A stretch of DNA of 12,683 nt. It comes from Kingella oralis (GTDB lineage: Bacteria > Pseudomonadota > Gammaproteobacteria > Burkholderiales > Neisseriaceae). A program made the position numbers and the translations under genes. The stretch lies in the NCBI GenBank assembly GCA_905373195.1, contig CAJPSG010000007.1:1-12683 (forward strand), given 5' to 3'. The stretch's first letter is position 1. Every line of letters starts with the position of its first letter. Below are positions 1-4,890 of this stretch, in pieces. The notes beneath the pieces were generated by a model. That model was not told where the DNA came from and searched no databases. It saw only the letters and a list, made by a program, of their open reading frames with translations.

Positions 1-41
1 TTCTTTGTTTGGGAAAGTGTTGCACTTGTGAGGCGAATGTA

Positions 42-53
42 AGGCAGCCTGAA
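42..53 (+). repeat. DNA uptake sequence (AGGCAGCCTGAA)
   Basis: This is an exact 12-mer of the AG-king DUS dialect, placed just beyond the terminator of the toxin-antitoxin operon. In naturally competent Neisseriaceae the minor pilin ComP binds such 12-mers during transformation. No further exact copy occurs until position 2501. Bases 1-41 to its left show no gene or other feature that I can support. Confidence 0.9.
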
Positions 54-80
54 AAAAAAGCCCGTATCACACGGGCTTTT
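52..80 (-). terminator. Rho-independent terminator of the higBA operon
   Basis: A perfect 10-bp stem (56-65 with 71-80, core GCCCGT/ACGGGC) closes a 5-nt loop. On the minus strand it is followed by a run of eight T. The stem overlaps the antitoxin stop codon at 79-81, so the antitoxin ends inside its own terminator. Confidence 0.85.
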
Positions 81-354
81 AAGCAACAGCAAACTGAAAC
101 GACAACACCTGTCCCAATTGCGCGTTGATATTAACCAACGCATCCAACGAGAACTTATCAATGCGTCCGTTCAACAAATCGTTAATGCGCGGCTGGGTCA
201 AACCACAATGACTCGCCGCCTGTTTCTGCGTCCAGCCGTTTTGTTTGATAATGCCCGCAATGTGCATCATCAAATCCGCGCGTAATTTCAAATTAGCCGC
301 TTCAAGCGGTGTGTCGCACAACGCATCAAAGGCGGAAGTGTAAGTTTTATCCAT
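79..354 (-). CDS. higA: HigA-type helix-turn-helix antitoxin
   Basis: This is a 91-residue XRE/HigA-like DNA-binding protein and the probable antitoxin partner of the upstream RelE/HigB-fold toxin. The helix-turn-helix lies at about residues 37-65, with the segment WTQKQAASHCGLTQPRINDL containing the turn and recognition helix. The short C-terminal part is typical of single-domain antitoxins that accompany Gp49-like toxins. The ATG overlaps the toxin's 3' end by 8 nt (ATGGATAA), and AGGAGT sits 6 nt upstream inside the toxin gene, so translation is probably coupled. Family knowledge says the antitoxin binds the toxin and represses the shared promoter. Autoregulation here is inferred from the inverted repeat at 685-710. 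The symbol is by family resemblance. Confidence 0.85.
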   Translation of the reverse strand: MDKTYTSAFDALCDTPLEAANLKLRADLMMHIAGIIKQNGWTQKQAASHCGLTQPRINDLLNGRIDKFSLDALVNINAQLGQVLSFQFAVA

Positions 355-679
355 GATTTAACTCCTGTATCAAGGCTTGGTAGCGTCTCTTGGCTGTATC
401 CAAATCAGACTTGGCAGTGCGCTGTGTTTTCTTTTGAAACGCATGCAGCACATAAACCGCATTATCAAATTTGGCAACGTACATCACGCGGTAGATGCCG
501 TTTTCGTCTTTCAAACGGATTTCCACCACGCCGCTGCCTACTGTTATCATGACTTTAAAATCATTCGGCATTTCGCCGTATTGGACACGGTGCAACTGAT
601 ATCCAGCCGCCTGCTTCATGCCATCAGGAAAATCGCGTATGCAATCCAAAGAATCGCCAAGAAAGGAAAGTATTTTCAT
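347..679 (-). CDS. higB: RelE/HigB-family (Gp49-like) toxin
   Basis: The product is 110 residues, the usual length of phage-derived Gp49-like/HigB toxins. It has the family's hallmarks: an N-terminal MKILSFLGDSLDCIRDFP, then a central GVVEIRLKDENGIYRVMYVA and the signature VLHAFQKKTQ before a C-terminal basic helix. Relatives are ribosome-dependent mRNA endonucleases, which is the inferred role. The ATG at 677-679 matches the family's N-terminus. An upstream in-frame TTG at 727 would add 16 residues unlike the family and would begin upstream of the promoter. There is no Shine-Dalgarno before the ATG, and the -10 box ends only 7 nt before it, suggesting leaderless translation. The toxin gene comes first, as in higBA loci. 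Confidence 0.88.
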   Translation of the reverse strand: MKILSFLGDSLDCIRDFPDGMKQAAGYQLHRVQYGEMPNDFKVMITVGSGVVEIRLKDENGIYRVMYVAKFDNAVYVLHAFQKKTQRTAKSDLDTAKRRYQALIQELNHG

Positions 680-684
680 GGAGT

Positions 685-715
685 AGATTATATCAAAACA
701 GATATAATCTAGCAA
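685..715 (-). promoter_or_regulatory. higBA promoter inside a perfect inverted repeat
   Basis: On the minus strand, TTGCTA (710-715) and a perfect TATAAT (687-692) are 17 bp apart, a good sigma-70 arrangement. A perfect 10-bp inverted repeat, AGATTATATC (685-694) and GATATAATCT (701-710), with a 6-bp spacer covers the -10 box and touches the -35 box. It is a likely operator for the HigA antitoxin. The expected transcription start falls at or next to the A of the toxin ATG. Bases 716-808, upstream of the promoter, show no gene. Confidence 0.75.
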
Positions 716-808
716 AACGCAAAACAAAACGGATAAAGTCGCCTAAACGTAACTTTCTCCGAAATATAGCAAAATTCTACTAAAAAACTCACACTTAATC
801 AATGATTT

Positions 809-836
809 GGTAGTATCCTAAAAAGTATGCTGCCTA
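809..836 (+). repeat. Left terminal inverted repeat of the IS
   Basis: It starts GGTAGTATCC and ends AGTATGCTGCCTA. Over 28 bp it pairs with the right end, with one difference at the seventh base (A here, G in the right end read inward). Confidence 0.9.
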
Positions 837-878
837 AAAAATCAAGCAGCATCAAGGCAAGGAATTGTATGATAAGGT

Positions 879-1617
879 GTGAAAATACCCATACCACTCC
901 ATTGTCCGAGATGCCGCAGCGTAAGCATAAAGAAAAACGACAAAAAAAGCTACTGCAAAACCAACTACCGCTGCAAAGACCGCGGCAGGCAGTTTATTGG
1001 CGACCATAATTTGACAAACAAAGGTTGCCATTCCGAAGCCGATAGTCAAATCCAACTCATGGTTACTCGCCGTTGTGGTATTCGCGACATTTGCGCCATA
1101 ACGAGATACAGCAGGGGCAAAGTCCAAGCTGCTATTGCACGCAGTAAATGTGTTCACAAACCCAAGAAACACTACTATTCTGAGCTAGAAATTGATGAAT
1201 TTCATACGTTTATCGGCAATAAGAAAAACAAAGTTTGGTTGCAATATGCTTACGAACGAGAAAGCGGAGAAATCGTTGCTTTCGTATGGGGAAAGCGAGA
1301 TTTAGAAACTGCACTGGCTCTAAAAGCCGAATTAAAGCGTTTGAATATCACATACGGTCGCGTTGTTACCGACCACTGGGAGAGTTTTGCCAAAACGTTT
1401 TCCGATTGCGAGCATGTGAAAGGTAAAGCGTTTACAGTGGGGAGTGGGGATTGAAGGTAATAACTGTCGTTTAAGGCATCGTTGCGCCCGCGCTATACGG
1501 CGGTCGCGTTGCTTTTCAAAAAGGGAGTTTTACCATTTCAAGGTTTTTGACTTGGTGTTCCAATATGTAAATAAATGTAATGAAAAACGATTAAAAAATA
1601 GGCAGCATACTTTTTAG
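879..1617 (+). pseudogene. IS1-family transposase, frameshifted
   Basis: The intact frame would encode about 243 residues, as one ORF rather than the insA/insB pair of classical IS1. The start is probably the GTG at 879. The N-terminus has a zinc-ribbon-like region (C9, C12, C32), but the expected fourth Cys is Arg (CKDRGRQF). The catalytic domain has D106 in EIDEFHTF and D165 in TDHWESF. A tandem 7-bp duplication, GTGGGGA at 1437-1443 and 1444-1450, shifts the frame and stops translation at 1454 after 191 residues. If one copy is removed, the frame reads FTVGIEGNN (carrying the third catalytic acid, E) and runs to the TAG at 1615-1617 inside the right repeat. The product as it stands lacks the catalytic Glu and should be inactive. 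Confidence 0.88.
1437..1450 (+). repeat. 7-bp tandem duplication causing the transposase frameshift
   Basis: GTGGGGA occurs twice in a row. One copy gives the conserved reading G-I-E-G-N-N. Two copies add 7 nt and create the TGA at 1452-1454. It looks like a simple replication-slippage duplication. Confidence 0.9.
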
Positions 1618-1626
1618 GACACTACC
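1599..1626 (-). repeat. Right terminal inverted repeat of the IS
   Basis: Read inward on the minus strand it starts GGTAGTGTCC and continues to AGTATGCTGCCTA, pairing with 809-836. The restored transposase stop codon lies inside it. Confidence 0.9.
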
Positions 1627-1631
1627 AAAAA

Positions 1632-1703
1632 TTTAACCGCTCTTCCCGTTGGTTAAGTAGCGAAATTGAAGAGTGGATTAAAAATCATACGCAGATTTGC
1701 TAA
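1632..1703 (+). pseudogene. 3' remnant of an AlpA-like excision/transcription regulator
   Basis: Twenty-three codons plus TAA, starting 5 bp past the IS, encode FNRSSRWLSSEIEEWIKNHT and three further residues. The W-x-x-x-E-I-x-E-W spacing and the preceding F-x-R are the C-terminal hallmark of AlpA-family proteins, as in the W-I-E-A-E-I-D-E-W-L of E. coli AlpA. AlpA proteins are small prophage or island regulators that promote excision by activating integrase expression. The N-terminal helix-turn-helix half should lie upstream, but I do not find it left of the IS, so it appears deleted rather than split. The identification rests on a short motif. Confidence 0.6.
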
Positions 1704-1707
1704 TTTT

Positions 1708-1725
1708 GGGGTATATTCGGGGTAT
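1708..1725 (+). repeat. Direct repeats GGGGTAT, 11-bp period
   Basis: GGGGTAT occurs at 1708-1714 and 1719-1725, one helical turn apart, directly after the AlpA-like remnant. Similar G-rich direct repeats occur near integrase genes of tRNA-targeting islands, so they could be old integrase or excisionase binding sites. No tRNA gene or integrase is visible here, and this reading is inference. Confidence 0.35.
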
Positions 1726-1778
1726 GAAATAATCTAACTTAAAATTTGTTTCATATAAATCAATCAGATAGGTTAAAA

Positions 1779-2351
1779 ATGCTACTCTTTATAGATAACT
1801 ACGACAGCTTCACCTACAACATCGTTCAATACCTCGGCGAGCTGGGGCAAGATGTGCTGGTGCGCTGCAACGATGCCATCACGCTAGACGAAATCGTCGC
1901 GTTGAATCCGCGCTATCTTGTCATCGGACCGGGACCTTGCACGCCGAAAGAAGCGGGGATTTCGGTGGCGGCGATGCGGCATTTTGCGGGCAAAATCCCC
2001 ATTTTGGGCGTGTGCTTGGGGCATCAAGCCATAGGCGAAGCGTTTGGTGGCAAGGTAGTTCGCGCCAACACTTTGATGCACGGCAAAACTTCGCCTGTGT
2101 TCCACAAAAATTCGGGCGTGTTTAAAGGCTTGCCCAATCCCGTGGTGTGCACGCGCTATCATAGCTTGGTGATTGACCGCGCCAGCTTGCCCGATCATCT
2201 GCGCATCACCGCATGGACGGAAGATGGCACAATTATGGGCATCCGCCACCGCGATTACGCCATTGAAGGCGTGCAGTTCCACCCTGAGGGCTTGCTCACC
2301 GAACACGGGCATGAAATGTTGAAAAATTTTTTGGATGAATTTGCGGCATAA
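1779..2351 (+). CDS. trpG: Anthranilate/aminodeoxychorismate synthase glutamine amidotransferase subunit
   Basis: This 190-residue class I glutamine amidotransferase hydrolyses glutamine and passes ammonia to TrpE (anthranilate, tryptophan pathway) or PabB (aminodeoxychorismate, folate pathway). Sequence alone does not separate TrpG from PabA. The N-terminus reads [18 protein letters not shown], an oxyanion strand PGPCTP follows, the nucleophile is C79 in GVCLGHQ, and H168 and E170 lie in VQFHPEG. The residue after E170 is Gly where most relatives have Ser. The ATG at 1779 is preceded by a weak AGG 6 nt upstream and matches the family start. A TTG at 1746 would add 11 unconserved residues. 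It is a single-gene unit closed by a strong terminator. The IS and island scar lie within 75-150 bp upstream, so its original promoter region may have been altered. Confidence 0.93.
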   Translation: MLLFIDNYDSFTYNIVQYLGELGQDVLVRCNDAITLDEIVALNPRYLVIGPGPCTPKEAGISVAAMRHFAGKIPILGVCLGHQAIGEAFGGKVVRANTLMHGKTSPVFHKNSGVFKGLPNPVVCTRYHSLVIDRASLPDHLRITAWTEDGTIMGIRHRDYAIEGVQFHPEGLLTEHGHEMLKNFLDEFAA

Positions 2352-2362
2352 CGGGCGCGACA

Positions 2363-2398
2363 AAAAAGGACGTATGGATTACGTCCTTTTTGTTTTCT
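2363..2398 (+). terminator. Rho-independent terminator after trpG
   Basis: A perfect 12-bp stem (2363-2374 with 2380-2391, core GGACGTA/TACGTCC) closes a 5-nt loop and is followed by T-rich TTTTTGTTTT. The A-run on the left arm would let it work in both directions. It starts about 11 bp after the trpG stop. Confidence 0.88.
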
Positions 2399-2455
2399 GG
2401 CGCGGTGTTTTATGTGCGAATTGGTTTCAACGGCATTTGCGTCATGCCAAACCTA

Positions 2456-2514
2456 TTTTTAGGCTGCCTCAGACCATCAATACTGCTGCGCCGCTTGCCG
2501 AGGCAGCCTGAAAA
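2456..2514 (-). terminator. DUS-based hairpin downstream of pgeF
   Basis: TTTTTAGGCTGCCTC (2456-2470) pairs with GAGGCAGCCTGAAAA (2500-2514), 14 of 15 positions, around a 29-nt loop. The right arm contains an exact DUS (2501-2512) and the left arm a copy with one change. Inverted DUS pairs after genes commonly act as terminators in Neisseriaceae. Here it follows the pgeF stop by about 33 bp. Confidence 0.6.
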
Positions 2515-2547
2515 TCCATCATCGGCTTCCGCGCCTTTATCCGCTGC

Positions 2548-3330
2548 TTACGCTTCGTTTTCCAACCAGATAATGCTCGCCATGCGCCCTGTCGCGCCGT
2601 CTCGGCGGTAAGAAAAAAAAGTTTCGCGTTCCAGCACGGTGCAATGTTCACCGCCAAAAATCTGCGTTACGCCCTCGCGCTGCAAAATCAGCCGCGCCAA
2701 GCCGTAAATATCGGCTAAATATTTGCTGCTGCTAATGGGCGTAAACATTTGTTCCGCTGCGTGATTTTCGGCGCAAAATGCGTCAAACACATCCTGCCCC
2801 ACTTCAAATGATTCCGCGCCAATCGCGGGGGCAAAATATGCCATGATTTCCATCGCGGGCACGCCTATCGCGGCAACGGTGTTTTGCAACACGCCATCCG
2901 CCAAGCCGCGCCAACCCGCGTGCGCCGCCGCCACCACCGTGCCCGCGCGATCGCAAAACAACACGGGCAGGCAGTCGGCGGTCATCACGGCGCAGGCAAC
3001 TTTGCCGCTCGCGTCCACCGAGGCATCGGCGATGAGCGGCGCGGCAATGCTGTCGGCAGCCTGAACCACGACGGCGCTGTGGGTTTGCTGCAAATAAGCA
3101 ATCGGCACAGGCACTTGCGCTTGCACGCGGGCGCGGTTTTGCGCAACGTGGTCGGGATGGTCGCCAACGTGTGCGCCCACGTTTAGGCTGTGATACGCGC
3201 CAATGCTTACGCCGCCGTGGCGTGTGGTGATGAGCGTTTTCACGTTGCGCGGGGTTGCCCAGTTGGCGGTGAAAAAGCTGCCTGAGATGGGGGCGGGCAG
3301 GTTAATAGCGGAGGCAAGCGAGGTGTGCAT
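2548..3330 (-). CDS. pgeF: YfiH/LACC1-family purine nucleoside phosphorylase (multicopper polyphenol oxidase family)
   Basis: The product is 260 residues, the usual length for YfiH/PgeF. The metal-site residues are present: H84 in QTHS, C120 in ADCLPVL and H137 in HAGWRG. The C-terminus GGEHCTVLE...FFSYRRDGATGR is also typical. Members were first described as laccases. They are now regarded as cytosolic purine nucleoside-cleaving enzymes (adenosine/inosine phosphorolysis, adenosine deamination), and YfiH has also been linked to peptidoglycan precursor editing. The ATG at 3328-3330 has AAAGGA at a good distance. The longer frame would begin with TTG inside a DUS hairpin and is unlikely. It lies downstream of the AT-rich cassette but is separated from it by a hairpin, so it is probably transcribed separately. 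Confidence 0.92.
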   Translation of the reverse strand: MHTSLASAINLPAPISGSFFTANWATPRNVKTLITTRHGGVSIGAYHSLNVGAHVGDHPDHVAQNRARVQAQVPVPIAYLQQTHSAVVVQAADSIAAPLIADASVDASGKVACAVMTADCLPVLFCDRAGTVVAAAHAGWRGLADGVLQNTVAAIGVPAMEIMAYFAPAIGAESFEVGQDVFDAFCAENHAAEQMFTPISSSKYLADIYGLARLILQREGVTQIFGGEHCTVLERETFFSYRRDGATGRMASIIWLENEA

Positions 3331-3356
3331 GGGGTGTCCTTTCGGGATATAAGCGT

Positions 3357-3388
3357 AGGCAGCCTGAAAATAAGTTTTCAAGCTGCCT
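3357..3388 (-). terminator. DUS-based hairpin between the secreted-protein genes and pgeF
   Basis: AGGCAGCCTGAAAA (3357-3370) pairs with TTTTCAAGCTGCCT (3375-3388), 13 of 14 positions, around a 4-nt loop TAAG. The left arm contains an exact DUS and the right arm one with a single change. It probably ends transcription of 3425-4266 before pgeF. Confidence 0.72.
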
Positions 3389-3424
3389 GATAAAATTTCT
3401 TGAATTAGTTGATTATAACTGATG

Positions 3425-3874
3425 TTAATTACTTAAACATTGACGCAATTCACGTTTAAACGATGAACGCCCATTTTCTGTTAAAACATCATCAATCTTA
3501 CAGTTATTAGCAGTACAAGCTAATTTGTATTGTAGCGTGCTTGTTTCGCCCGAATTTTTAAAACGAACTTGCACATTGCCATTAGACAGCGCGGTATATG
3601 TGATTGAACGGCTAATTTCATTAGCATCAAAATCTTGCCCCTGAACCACAACATCATAATCAATACAGCCAACTTCACCATTAGATGCTTGTGCATCTTT
3701 ACGCAGCAATGCTTTCAAATCAGCCGATGCCAATCGTTCCAACGCCGCATTGCCGTTATTCATGCCTTGCTTTGTATAAAGTTGTTTAACCGTGTTAATT
3801 TTACTTCCTGTATCATCTGCAAGACTAGGCATCACAACACCCATTAAACACAAACCCAAAATTAATTTTTTCAT
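3425..3874 (-). CDS. Small secreted protein, DUF3828-like
   Basis: This is a 149-residue protein with a Sec signal peptide (MKKLILGLCLMGVVMPSLAD, cleavage around residue 19-20), so it is probably periplasmic or secreted. The mature part has four cysteines (C70, C120, C125, C146), enough for two disulfides. The order GEVGCIDYDVVVQGQDFD, then strands, then KIDDVLTENGRSSFKRELRQ resembles DUF3828-type proteins, in which a final K-I-D-D segment precedes a short helix. I infer this from pattern memory and am not certain. AAGGAT stands 9 nt before the ATG. It follows 3907-4266 by 32 bp and is probably in the same operon. The gene is AT-rich, about a third G+C by eye in places, unlike purH and pgeF, and contains no DUS. 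No function is assigned. Confidence 0.75.
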   Translation of the reverse strand: MKKLILGLCLMGVVMPSLADDTGSKINTVKQLYTKQGMNNGNAALERLASADLKALLRKDAQASNGEVGCIDYDVVVQGQDFDANEISRSITYTALSNGNVQVRFKNSGETSTLQYKLACTANNCKIDDVLTENGRSSFKRELRQCLSN

Positions 3875-3906
3875 TGTATTAATCCTTATTCAAAATTTAA
3901 AAATAT

Positions 3907-4266
3907 TTACCATGCACATATTTGGAAATAATTGCCATTCCAACAAGCAGGTTGCGATTTTGAGCGAACAGCCGAACCATCAATCGACATTGAGAACTTA
4001 CCCAATGTTTCATGTAATGTATGGCTTTTTACTTCTGCTCGCCTCTTACTAGTAATATAAACATCAATAAGTGTAATCTCATCAAATAGTGCCTCTCCTT
4101 TAATTGGTTTAAGCGTGAAAGAACCGCCCTCGTAGGGGTCAAATAAGCACTTTCCTTTATAAGCAATTTCATTTCCTAATGTTATTTTGCACGTTGCAAC
4201 CTTAGGCGCAGCATGAGCAGTACCCAATAGCCCAAACATCATACAAATCAACAACCGCTTTTTCAT
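3907..4266 (-). CDS. Small secreted cysteine-containing protein, function unknown
   Basis: The product is 119 residues with a clear signal peptide (MKKRLLICMMFGLLGTAHA, cleavage near residue 19). The mature ~100 residues have four cysteines (C26, C40, C108, C117) and end in CWNGNYFQICAW. A strand-rich middle contains CKITLGNEIAYKGKC and GGSFTL. Short exported proteins with the layout C-x-V/I-T...G-x-C-x-F...GGSF and a C-terminal C-W...I-C-A-W are, as I recall, widespread in Neisseriaceae without assigned function. The ATG at 4264-4266 has AAAGG upstream. The longer start at 4305 would block the signal peptide. It is the first gene of a two-gene operon behind the promoter at 4353-4380 and is divergent from an XRE regulator. 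It is AT-rich relative to the flanks. Confidence 0.78.
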   Translation of the reverse strand: MKKRLLICMMFGLLGTAHAAPKVATCKITLGNEIAYKGKCLFDPYEGGSFTLKPIKGEALFDEITLIDVYITSKRRAEVKSHTLHETLGKFSMSIDGSAVRSKSQPACWNGNYFQICAW

Positions 4267-4345
4267 AAAATAAACCTTTAAACAAGAAATTAAAAAAATA
4301 GGCAAACCTGTCTGCTTTGCGATACAATCTTGTCCTTGTTAAGAC

Positions 4346-4380
4346 GTGTTAAATTATATAAATTTACACATACCTTTCAA
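4346..4380 (-). promoter_or_regulatory. Promoter of the secreted-protein operon with overlapping palindrome
   Basis: On the minus strand TTGAAA (4375-4380) and TATAAT (4353-4358) are 16 bp apart, a strong sigma-70 promoter. It gives a leader of about 80 nt before the ATG at 4266. A 24-bp imperfect palindrome at 4346-4369, with GTGT at one end and ACAC at the other (11 of 13 positions match), covers the -10 box. It is a candidate operator for the XRE protein encoded divergently at 4424. A weaker plus-strand promoter (TTGTTA 4336-4341, TATAAA 4357-4362, 15-bp gap) could overlap it. Confidence 0.65.
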
Positions 4381-4423
4381 ACCAACTCATAGTTGAATTG
4401 CCTACCTTAATAGTGGAGATTTT

Positions 4424-4828
4424 ATGGAAACTGGCGATAAAATTCGCGATTTACGCAAGCAGCGTAACTGGTCGCAAAAAGATATGGCAGAAAAACTAGA
4501 AATGTCCGTAAATGGCTATTCCAAAATAGAACGTGGCGAAACCGAGCCGCCTTTGCATCGTCTCAACCAAATTTCCGATGCGTTAGGCGTTCCTATTCGT
4601 GAACTGCTGCCCAGTAATGAAGGTGGCATTATTTTTATGATTAATGAGGGCGATAACTATCAGACTTATCAAAGCCATTCGCCTCAAAAACTGCATGAAT
4701 TAGAAGCGGAAAACCAAAATTTGAAACTGACGATACAACACAAAGAAGAGATTATTGCCAACCAGCAGCGCGAATTAGCGCAAATGCAAGAAATATTAGT
4801 ATTGCTGAAACAGCATCTTTCAAAATAA
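4424..4828 (+). CDS. XRE-family transcriptional regulator with C-terminal coiled coil
   Basis: The protein has 134 residues. An N-terminal Cro/C1-type helix-turn-helix covers residues 6-62 (LRKQRNWSQKDMAEKLEMS, recognition helix about VNGYSKIERG). A short linker GGIIFMINEGDNY follows, then a heptad-like helix from about residue 87 to the end that should form a coiled coil for oligomerisation. GGAG lies 5 nt before the ATG. The gene faces away from the two secreted-protein genes across 157 bp that contain a palindrome over their promoter, so the simplest inference is that it represses or activates them and itself. It shares their low G+C. It could instead be a general XRE regulator that is merely adjacent, since no binding data can be read from sequence. 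Confidence 0.88.
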   Translation: METGDKIRDLRKQRNWSQKDMAEKLEMSVNGYSKIERGETEPPLHRLNQISDALGVPIRELLPSNEGGIIFMINEGDNYQTYQSHSPQKLHELEAENQNLKLTIQHKEEIIANQQRELAQMQEILVLLKQHLSK

Positions 4829-4839
4829 TCGCCAAAAAC

Positions 4840-4880
4840 AGACTGAGGCAGCCTGAAAATGGAAAAGGCTGCCTCAGTCT
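4840..4880. terminator. DUS-containing bidirectional terminator between the XRE gene and purH
   Basis: A perfect 15-bp stem (AGACTGAGGCAGCCT at 4840-4854, AGGCTGCCTCAGTCT at 4866-4880) closes an 11-nt loop between convergent genes. An exact DUS (4846-4857) lies in the left arm and loop. The minus-strand exit reads GTTTTTGG, a short T-run that suits purH. The plus-strand exit is less T-rich. Confidence 0.8.
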
Positions 4881-4890
4881 ATTTCACCGC

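Larger units (their letters stand above)
809..1626 (+). mobile_element. IS1-family insertion sequence, inactivated
   Basis: The element is 818 bp, close to the size of IS1. It has 28-bp terminal inverted repeats (809-836 and 1599-1626) that differ at one position, and ends beginning GGTAGT. It holds one transposase frame with the IS1 DDE signature, interrupted by a 7-bp duplication. The 8 bp flanking it (AATGATTT left, AAAAATTT right) agree at only 6 of 8 positions, so I see no clean target duplication of the 8-9 bp usual for IS1. With the truncated gene on its right, this suggests an adjacent deletion after insertion. It contains no DUS. Confidence 0.88.

Noticed and set aside
347..727. Extended HigB start at 727 (TTG)
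   Set aside because: The extra 16 residues (MFCVLLDYICFDIIYS) are unlike the family N-terminus and are translated from the promoter and inverted repeat. The ATG at 679 fits family length and promoter position.
879..1454. Programmed frameshift joining two transposase frames, as in insA/insB of IS1
   Set aside because: The shift coincides with an exact 7-bp tandem duplication and no A-rich slippery sequence. Both zinc-ribbon and catalytic parts already lie in one frame upstream of it, so mutation is the better explanation.
801..1634. 8-bp target site duplication flanking the IS
   Set aside because: AATGATTT and AAAAATTT agree at 6 of 8 positions, which in AT-rich DNA is not convincing. Shifting the boundaries by a few bases gives no exact repeat.
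2456..2514. CRISPR-like repeats, given the many short repeats in the window
   Set aside because: The recurring 12-mers are DUS copies in both orientations at irregular distances. There is no regular repeat-spacer structure and no cas gene.
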